NCBI GenBank assembly: GCA_030710605.1
Contig: CP092886.1
Span: 53,787,993 to 53,851,992, forward strand
Source: Cordylochernes scorpioides
Taxonomy: Eukaryota > Arthropoda > Arachnida > Pseudoscorpiones > Chernetidae
Direction: 5' to 3'
DNA length: 64,000 bases
A program made the translations under genes and the position numbers. The notes beneath the pieces are model-generated. The model was not told where the DNA came from, made no database searches, and saw only the letters and a program-made list of their open reading frames with translations. Below, one piece after another: positions 38,601-49,500 of this stretch (its first letter is position 1; the number at the start of each line of letters is the position of its first letter).

Positions 38601-40559
38601 TTTTTTGCGACACAGGTTAACCAGGGAGTGTGTATTTATTAGGAAAATTTAGAAGTCTCTAAGTATTTTATCATAGCACACGTTTCAACTTTGGCTAATA
38701 GTAGTTGATGAACACTTATTTTTATTGAAAAATCGGAAAGAGATTGATATATATATTTTTTAAATTAACTCAGTGTTACTAAAGTTAGGCGAGGAAATTC
38801 AAATATAGGATATGATATATACAGAACACGATTTCAAATGAGGTTTTGTAAAACTTCAGTAGCAAAATAAAGAGATATNNNNNNNNNNNNNNNNNNNNNN
38901 NNNNNNNNNNNNNNNNNNNNNNNNNNNNNNNNNNNNNNNNNNNNNNNNNNNNNNNNNNNNNNNNNNNNNNNNNNNNNNTTAGTAAAGAAAAGTGACACTT
39001 TTTATCGTTAAGCCAGAGATGAGCTAGAAATTCTGTGCTAGCTGAGAGGGCTAGAGATCACCATCGGTGGTGTGGCAGGAGTGGGAGCTCCTGGTGCTCT
39101 TCACGCTGAAGTGGAACGTGGCCGCCGTGACGCCCAACGACTACGTGGACTACCTGCTCTACCGCCTGGAGGTGCGGATGGGCCGGCACGTGGTGCGGCG
39201 CCACGCCAACACGCTCATCGCACTCTGCACCGTGGGTAGGTTCTCGTCTACACGTCCGCCAGTACTATACTTAGACTAGCACTACGTCGCCAACACTCTA
39301 TTTCAATTATTATTACGGTCAAACCTCTCTATCTCCTGTGAGCGATCTATCTGTTGAGTGACCTTCTTTGCTAACCTAAATGAACTGTCCAACTCAACCT
39401 CCACTGAGAGGCCACTTCCAGGAGAGACCAGAAGTCTCCATGTTCCAGGCGATTTCATATTAGAGGTTTACTGCATCTGTAATGAAAGAGTTCTACATTA
39501 TCACCTTTATATATTTGGACAACATTAATTTTTTTAAATATATATTTTAATAAATACACTTAAAATTTTTAAAAAACAATATTTTATTAATTTTTTCTGC
39601 AGTCCCTACTGCAAAGATAAATATATATATTTGGAAGTACTGGCTTTATTAGTAGGGAAATATTTTATAGGTTTTGACAGCCTAATTTTCAGATCATAAT
39701 GCAAATGCATAAAGATATTATTAGGCTTATATAGCAGGCACTCATAGGGAATTCTCACTGAAGCCATTTATGGAAAGTTTGAACAATATACTTATTGTAG
39801 CGCGGATATTATTAATTATTAATATATAATTGTGTGTTTTGAAAATAGAGCAATCCATAAATAAATCTTTAAATAAAAAGGCATATATTGGATCAAAATA
39901 TCATTTATTTTACCAATATTTCAGTTGGCTTGTGTGGAACCAATTTATACGGAGAAAGGTTTTACATTAACACACACACACTGCATGTGACAATAATTAT
40001 AATTAGAACAAAATTGTGAAAACATTTTACAGAAATCAAAGGAAATAATATATCACACATCATTTGAGATGTAGAGATTGAATTCGTAAAAGCGAGTTCT
40101 GAGCTTAAGTCAGCATCAATGTAAATATCAAGAAGAGGTTGTGTAGCTTTGTATCAGACCATAGCATATGGACGCCCAAGGATGACAGTCGTTTTTGAGT
40201 CCATTAGTGCTGCAGTTTGCTTAAATTCCTGCTGATATGTTGACTAGAAGCGGAAGATGTTATTTTTATGAGCGCATCTGCCGCACAGATGGACGCACAT
40301 GTATACACAGAATTTGAGGATGATTCGAATCACGCAAATATTAGCGTATGTTTTTATGTATTTGAATTTTTCGCTATGTGTGTATGTTCATTTTCAATAA
40401 TATATCGTATGGGCAGTTTTAGATAATGTGAAATCATTTTTTAGTTCACGCGAAATTAATACCGGGAGTGGAGGAAAAGGTTACTCTAAAAATATGATGA
40501 TAATTGCCCATACATTTATCTATATACCTCTATAATACGCTTTTTCGGCGGTTCATATG

Positions 40560-40590
<31 letters not shown>

Positions 40591-43500
40591 TTGGCCCCTG
40601 CGCAAGAATGACACGCAAAATTGTTAAGCGTATACCTATATTATGAAAATTAGAAACTATTTCAGACACGCGTAAGATTCTTTTTGAAATTAAATAATTC
40701 TACTGCCCTTACTGCAATGGAAAAATTAATGCGTAAAAAATTAATTTCAAAAAGAATCTTACGCGTTTAAAATAGTTTCTAATTTTCATAACAGATGGCG
40801 CGCTAATGCATCGTAATATAAATGTTCTAATAAAATACCTATATTATATATATATTTTTTTTACAAAATAAACTGTTTTTCTTTGAAGACTATAGTGTAT
40901 CTGGCAATATCCTTGCAAAAATTGAAATATGCAATAGGAAGTACATGAAACTCGTTGGAAAAATCAAAGATCTATCTATAACATCAAAATAATAACTCAG
41001 AACAAAGGAATCAGCATCCGTTTTGAGTACTAAATCCATCACTTGCTAAACAAAAGAGATAGGTAGACACGCTGAATTCTCGCCGTGTAGTTTTGAAAAC
41101 TTCTTTGAAAAACGATGCTAGTTCAAAAAAAGTTTTGATTTGGTGAAAGGGGCCAGTAGATTCACTTGCCTTCTAGCTAAATTGTGTCACTAAATTTGCA
41201 GACACCTTTTAGTTCGGGATATCTTAAGAAACAAAGCAGGATGAATCACGCCTTATAACTCGATAATACAAACAACACCGTGGTGAAAGATAAACGTTTT
41301 CGAATCAATTTCAACAATCAAAGTTTGCTAACTAACCCAAAGGCACATATGTTAAGCAAGTAAATGATTAGAGTAAATCGTGTACTTTTATTGTCTGAGA
41401 AAATCGTACTAAATTGGGGTGATCCATTCTTTAGGCAAAATACAAGCTTCTTTAAAAGTTTGATAGCTCAGTATTTAACTAAAATCCATCGTATGCATTT
41501 GATGTGCAGAGAGATCCAGCAATAGGCATATATTAATAACACAGCACTTGGTAAACTATAACACATATATTACAATATTTTAGTTAATCAGCTTTTCATC
41601 GATTCACCAACACAGGCAATAAGAGGCCTTTCATGGAATGCTCTATTTGGAATTCCATTAAATGTTTAACGCCACATATTTTTTATTAAGTCTTGAGTCG
41701 ATTTTCTAGATACACTTTCAATTTATATATATTCGATACACTTTCAATTTATATATTTTCTTCAAAATAAATAAATTATATACGGATATTTTCAAAAATG
41801 AAAATATAAACAAAAAAATGCGTCTTTAATTGTTCATGTAAATTTTATTGATATTTGGACACAACATTTCTTTTTATATAAAACACTTAATTATTCGATA
41901 AATGGCAATCAATATTCAATCTGTTGTTTATAAAATAGTTTAATAGAAAATAATTTTAACGGAATAGAGTTGTTCAATGAATTTACCTGTAATTATATAT
42001 ATACACTTCTTCACAAATCGTAGAAACTTATTTCTGAAGATTCCTTAAATGCCCCTAATCTGACTTTCTTGGAAAATCTACACTATATAAGAATAACAGT
42101 CCAATACGCTAGTAGAGCGATCTGAAGGTTAATTGACCAAACCGCTGAGAGAGTTCCCCACTGATGAGCCAGGTCCTCTCATCAATTTCTATAACATCAC
42201 AATAATGTATGCAGTAGTAGTTTAAACGATTTATATGAAAAGAGGCATTAGTGTCATTAAGTTGTAATATGTGACTGTATTGACTCATCCATTGATGAGC
42301 TCTACTCTTCCCCAGCAGACACCATCAAAAGTCTCAAGCTTTACAAGCTTGATACCTTAATATGATTGAGTGGAGATAAGAAAGAAGAAGAAGAATTGTA
42401 ATATGAATTTAGTTGAAGGTACTTTAATACTTAACTGTCCGAGCTGAGAAGATTGGACTAGTGACTAGCCGTGCCAGGAATGGAAACACGACATTCTTTG
42501 TGGCGAGGCGCCGACTGACAGGAAGTATCATCTGACGACTCCAGCCTGGCGCGTAGACAAACCAAGTCAGGGAGCCTCGTTTTTTAACAACTAGAACACT
42601 TCTTGAAATGATTTTATCACCTCTTATACACCAGAAAAACTGTAAGATACAAGGTTGTCCCAAAAGTTCGTAAACACTTCCAAAAATGTGAAATAGCAAT
42701 ATTACTCACCGTTATGTATTATCTCTTTGTATTATGTATAAAGTAATTGTATTATGTGTATTATTATGTATTCGCCGTAATAATATTATTTGCCAAGTAA
42801 TATGAAAAACGTTTTAAGAAAAACTTTTGGCACAACCTTATATTTAAGATAGGCATGCAACATTTTCACTGGCACTCAAATTGAAGCTGTCATTACTGAG
42901 AGGAGAGCGGCATCGTTGGTCATTTGACAGAATCTTTTTAACCGCGCAATTAGATGACTACCTTGTATTTCAAGTATATATACCAAGATAATTTAAAAGG
43001 ATAAAATTTATATAATATAGGTTAGAACAACGTTATGATAACACAATGAGACTGGCTCTTCATCTACCGTCTTGTTTAGCTTGTGAGCAAGACATTAAAT
43101 GGCAAAAGCCACCTAATTATACATTAGCAGCTTCAAAATGTAAGTAAAATCCCTCCTCGATAGCTTCAAATATTAAAAGGTATGTGCACTATTATATAAT
43201 TATTTATATCGTCATTCCAACTTCTTTTGCTTAGAACTCGTGGAATAAGCTATACAAAAAATGGGAAACAAATTTATCCATTCTGAATATAGAGCTATCC
43301 ATAATATCTATATTTTTTAAAATAAGACTTATTTTTGGAATTAATAAGTTTTATTCATCCAATATTTCGATGGACTAATCGTCATCTTTTACTAGGTTTC
43401 TGTTTTGAATCGCACAGCAGGTCGCGCGCTTCAGGTGAGCCACGGACGTCTTACAAGCTTATTGGGCGATAAAACCATCTATGATATACAGTCTAAACAA

Positions 43501-46500
43501 AAGTGTGAATATAATCAAAAGAAAAAATGTAATATATATATAAATAAATATCAAATATTAAGATATTTAAATAAATTAAAGAATTGAATAACAAATAAAT
43601 TAAACCCATCAACAATGTAAAATAAACAACTCTGATTAAATACATACATAAATAATAATAATAATTATAAAAAATATCTAGAATTCAAAATGAAATAAAA
43701 TAAATATATAAATAACATAAGTATCTGAGAGGTTCTAAACTGATTGTATACATATGGTAAGTCAAATTTTCTATTAATACTATTTTTATCTTCAAATAAG
43801 CTCCAGCTTTTGAAAATAAACGGCAATGCTTTTCTTTGATATTTTGATATATTATATATGTATTATCGAAGTCTGGGGTATGACTATTGTTGAAGGCGTG
43901 ATCTACGAGTAGGGATGTCGGGCTATGGTATTTTATCGCTGATTTATGCTGGTTAATTCTTTAGATAGAGATTTGCTGGTTTATCTTATATATATGACCT
44001 GGCAATATTACATGCTATTTTATAAATGACGTTGGTTCTACTGGCTTTTTTTTTTACAGATCCGTTTGTGTTAGGGTGACGGAAGATGCTTCTTAAATTT
44101 TGGTTGGGTTGATATATTTTTGTTATATTATGCTTTTTCAAACTTCTGGCTATTCTTTCACATCCATAGCTGTAAATTAAGGAGAAAAATATGTTCCGGC
44201 TTGAGACCTGTTGTTCGAGGATGAAATTTATGTTATTTATATATTTATTTTATTTTGAATATTATAGATATTTATATTATTATTATTTATGTATATATTT
44301 TTTCTCACAGTTGTTTTATTTATCGTTGTTGATGGGTATCATTTATTTATTATTTATTTATTTAATATTATATTTATAATTTGGCGAAACCGCTGAGAGG
44401 TCTCACTACTGATGAGCCAAGCCCTCTCATTCATTAACTTTCATAATTGCAGTAAGGTCTGTAGAGATTTAAAAAAAAAAAACACTTTACCTAAAAATTA
44501 ATTACTACATAATTTTATTTCTTTAATTAATTCAAAATATCTTAATTATTGATATTTATATACATACAGAATTACATTTTTAAAAATTATATTTACTTTT
44601 GTTTAGAATGTATATCATATATGTTTTTGTTTTTTGCCCAATAAGCTTGTAAGACGTCCATGGCTCATCTGAAGCGCGCGACCTGCTGTTCGTTTCAAAA
44701 CAAAAAAAAAAACATAGTAAAAAATGGACGATTGGTCAATCGAAATATTAGATGAATAAAACTTTTTAGATCCAAAATACGCCTTATTTTAAAAATTTTA
44801 TCTATGTGCTTCTATTTTTAGCACACACAAAAGAATGTAACTAAGCACAATTTTAAAAGACAAATGGGATAAAACATTTTAGAGAAAAACATAATTTTAA
44901 TTAGAATAAATGTTAAATATTTTGAATATCTCTAAGAAAATTACAAATAATTTTGTGATTTTCCATTTTAAAAAATAAGTTAATCATTTTGGCGAACTGA
45001 AACATGCAGAAGACATACCAGGTCTCATGGCAAGATATTTGAATTGTAAGACAGTTCATAGGGCTCCCAGTGTAGGGTTGGCAGTTTTCCTTCTAGGAAT
45101 GAAAAATCTTAACAAAAACAAATATTCTTTCTACTAGACGGTTATAATTTTGACCAAAGCTCAACCATAATTTTTATGCCTTTCTTCCTGACGCGAAATA
45201 CGACCGTAGAGTTTACAGGTTCCGACAATTGTCGACAACAAGAGGCACTCAAACCTCTAGTGGTCCGATGCTATTGTCAACCTCCCCATGTGGGCTCGAC
45301 TCAGCCAGTCCCGACAACTATTCATGTTGGGATAGGCCTGACAAACACTTCGTCCTTTCTCATATTTGCTAGAAAAAGAGACCTTCTTTGTTGACATGCT
45401 CTTCATAAAGCTCAAACCTCTAATAATCTCACTTGAATGGGAAATTATGTTAATTTATTTCATTTTTTAGCATAGATATATCTTGGGGAAATTATCTTCA
45501 ATGCACACACACATTTTATTCTGTTAAAAAGAGTTAGAAGTAATAAAGAGCTGGAATAAATAAAAAATAATAAATAAAATATATTCGCTTTCAATAAACA
45601 TATCTTATTATTTTGCGATTAAAATAATTTACTTTACTCAACAAAGTTCTTATTTGTGATAATTTTTAAAGATATATATATATAATTTATTTTAGTTTGA
45701 TTTATTAATCCACACAAAAATAAAAAAGTTAGAATTAATGTGCTTTTTTTCATAATGTATTGTAGACGCTTGATTTTGTTTTTCTTTGAAACTTTTAGTC
45801 TTTTGTGCATCAAAGTTCAGCTCCTTTTTGTTGACTTTGCATAGAATTTTTAATTAAACTGATTCCAAGAATATTATTACTTAAACACTATATTTATTGA
45901 TTTACAAGAGAGAGAACAAAATATAAAAAGGAAACTAATATTAAACAAAAGAATTTTTTTTTTGGTTAGCGCCTATTTACCTGTGAGCTTACACACACTC
46001 TGTGGTAACAATTAATTAATATATATACAACACTTTTACCATATTAATATTTATGATATATATATATATATATAATTTTATAAATGACGCTTTTAATTAT
46101 AACTTCACACAAAAATGTGTATATTTGTGCTATTTTGAGATAAAATAGATTTGATTGAAAATAATAATGGAGTATTGTATTAAGAGAAAGTAACTTAATT
46201 CGAACGACCTTACTCCAAGGCATAATTTCTAAAGTGTGATGCACAATTCGTCAATCTCTAACTGACTTTCACTAATATACGAGAAGATTCCCTATTTATT
46301 AATATCAGAGGTATTATTAATTTCTCTCACTATTCTATCGATTCCTTCTCTCTTTTCACGACGCTTGAAGTTATTTTTTGCGCGATTTTTTCATTTATAA
46401 ATAAAACAACTTTCACTCTCTCTATTGGCCTTTCTGTGCATGTGCGATGAAAAATATTGCCAGGGCCTGGCTCATCAGTGGTGAGCCACTTTGCCTCTCT

Positions 46501-49500
46501 ACTCTTAGGGGGTCGGATAGATTTTTATCATAATAAATTGGTTTGTCAAACTGACGTTTGTCATCTTTAATTGATAATGTAAAGGAAATCGATACAACTG
46601 TACAGTATGGACTACAATTTCAAAACGGGGCCGATACTTGGAAGAGCTCGGTAGAATGAAGGAGTGAGGCTGAATGAAACAATGCCGCCCAGGAATGCGG
46701 TGGGAACCTCCACTCCAGGAATGCCATTGAGGTGGGGGGCGGCTACATTCCTCGCCGGAAGTCTCACGGGAGATCCACGTTCCATCGTCTGCTACTTCTG
46801 TAGTGTGGCATTGGAAAATTAAATTACGCTATGAAAATATATATTTTGAAAATAGAGCGATCCATAAATAAATATTTAATTAAAAAGGCATATATTGGAT
46901 CAAAATATCATTTATTTTACCGATATTTTAGTTGGCTGAACGCCAATCTTTATCAAGATGTTATAACATACTTAATGTGTGCCTTTAATGACACACATTA
47001 AATATGTTATAACACCTTGATAAAGGTTGGCGTTCAGCCAACTAAAATATTGGTAAAATAAATGATATTTTGATCCAATATATGCCTTTTTAATTAAAGA
47101 AAATATATGTGACAAGAATTGAAATCATTATTAAATAATGATATAAACAGCCAGAGATATCTTGACTAAGGGCCAGTAAGGGCATTAGAGTAAAGAGTTA
47201 TTTTTTTAATTGTAAGTTAAAAGTATATATTAAAAAATACAAATTTTATATATATTAATTTACTACAAACACACTAAATATTATAATGAAAAATATATTG
47301 AGAGAGCAAGTCTTTTAATTAGTGTCGCCCAGTTGTATAAAATATTGTTTGCCAGTTGTATACAATAGCAGCGATCTGGAGATTGATCTAGGGCACCAAT
47401 TGACAAGCCAGGTCTTTCCAATGTTTCAAATTACAGTAGTGGAAGCAAAAATTATACTTGTATTTTTAGAGTATAAATATATTTTCTAGAGGTTCTACAC
47501 TTTCTAAAACAATTTTAAGCTCTAAATTACATTTTTTATGTCAGCATAATTTAAATACATCGTTTTTGAAATATTTATAATATTTATACCGATCCCTAAA
47601 CATTGGAGGAACACATCAAAGCATTTGTAGAATCTTGTAATGCCTTTCTTTTAAAACTATATTTGTTTCATGATGGCAATTAAAATTGCTATATACAAGT
47701 AAGAAATGTGATTAACAAAATTAAATTTATATTGAACAAAAACATTATATTAGGAATAAAAAGTGTTTAGAATTTCAAGAAATTTGGAGGTATGGATCCA
47801 GAGAAATCAGTACCCAGTAAAATCACCTCTGGCAGCAATGACAGCAGTTATACGCCTGAGTATTGAGTCACACAGATATTAGATGTAATGTACAGGGGCA
47901 GCACCCTTCGCAGCTTTAACTCGATGCCACAGTTCATCGACAGTAATTACTGGGGTGTGGTGAAGATCCAGTCTCTCAGTAACCATTGACCAGACGTTTT
48001 CTATTGGCGACAGATCAGGAGAACGTGCTGGCTAGGGCAGCAACCTAATATTTCCTGTATGTAGGAAGTTCCATATAATACCGACATAATGCGGTCGTGC
48101 ATTATGCTGCTGAAACGTAGCGTTTCCTAGTCCTCTAATAAAGAGTATTGCTACGGGCCTTAACACATCATAAATTTAACGGGGACTTTAAAGTGCCGGC
48201 AATGCGAACAAGAGGAGACCGAGACGTGTATCCAATAGCATCCCATACCATCACTCCAGGTGATGGACCAGTATGACGATGTCGAATGCACCCTGGCAAT
48301 GTGCCTTCTCCACGATAGCGCCAAACACGGATGCGGCCATCATGGTGCTGTAAAAAGAACCTGGATATGTCTGAAATCTCGACGCCACGCTATTCCTACG
48401 CCCAGATTCGTCGTTTTTCACATCATTGAAGGCGCTTCTGTTTGTGAGGAAGCGTCAAGGGTAGCCGAGGCCATGATCGCAGAGCTGACAGTCCATGCTT
48501 CGCAAACGTCAATGAACTGTTCGTGTAGGCACATTTTGACTTGCAAATGAATCCATTTCTTGGCCAAGGGCTCTTGACATGGCTGTACGATCCATTTAGA
48601 CCATGCGGGTAACATGTCGGTCTTCTCTGCTGTTAGTAATAGCGGGTCGTTGAGATCCAGTACGTCGTTCTCTATGATCGCCCTGAACCCATCAATTCTA
48701 TATTCTGCTAACAGGCATGGGATCTCGACCGACGCGAGCAACAATACAGCAACACAATAATCCGCAAAAATTGGTTGACTACAATTCTACTCCTATCAAA
48801 TTCGGGAACATGTTAATAAACATTTTCTTACTTACACGAGGCCTCACGATAATTTCTCACAACGAAGCAACGTTTCAAAGCAACTTCTGTATGTGAAACC
48901 TGCTGTAAATAATAACTTTTAAACATTGTAGGTGTCGTTACTGACTCCTATTTAGCATAAATTCGTTGAAAATCTAAGCATTTTGATTACTTAGCATCTT
49001 CGTATTATCTTTTAAATTTTACGTCTGTTGCGTTTAGCTCTTTTGGTGTAGAGATTTTAATGGCTAATACTCTATTCGTGTTCAGTTTCTCCGTGTTTAT
49101 TTGCAAACTCGCTCTCAAGATATACGTTTTTCGTCTTAATACAAGTGAATATCATGTATATTATTGAGATGTTCAACTGTCCCTGTTTAAGGGCCTTCAT
49201 GGTATTTATTGATAGCATGTTTTTGAACGTGAATGACAAGTGATGTTATGCCAAAAGCTAAACACGAGAATACTTTATTTAATTTCCTTAATACGTATAT
49301 TTGAAAAAAAAGTATGTCGACAAACTAATGAGAAATAAAGCAGTGCCCTAAATATAGCAGTTTTAGATTATAGACCACTAGACTTTCAAGCACGAAAAAA
49401 TATATTAAATATTTTTAAAATAGAGTTCACAAAAATGCTTGTCAAACGAACTTGGATCATCTCTACAAACACTCATATTTGGGCTCGAAGGCAAACCAAG

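Noticed and set aside
40536-40635. Functional U6 snRNA gene
   Set aside because: The 5' stem is mutated, core positions are changed, and there is no Pol III T-run terminator.
44381-44429. Canonical hammerhead ribozyme
   Set aside because: CTGATGA and GAAA are present and one helix fits stem II, but the order is permuted and no stem I can form in any copy. I report it only as a structured motif.
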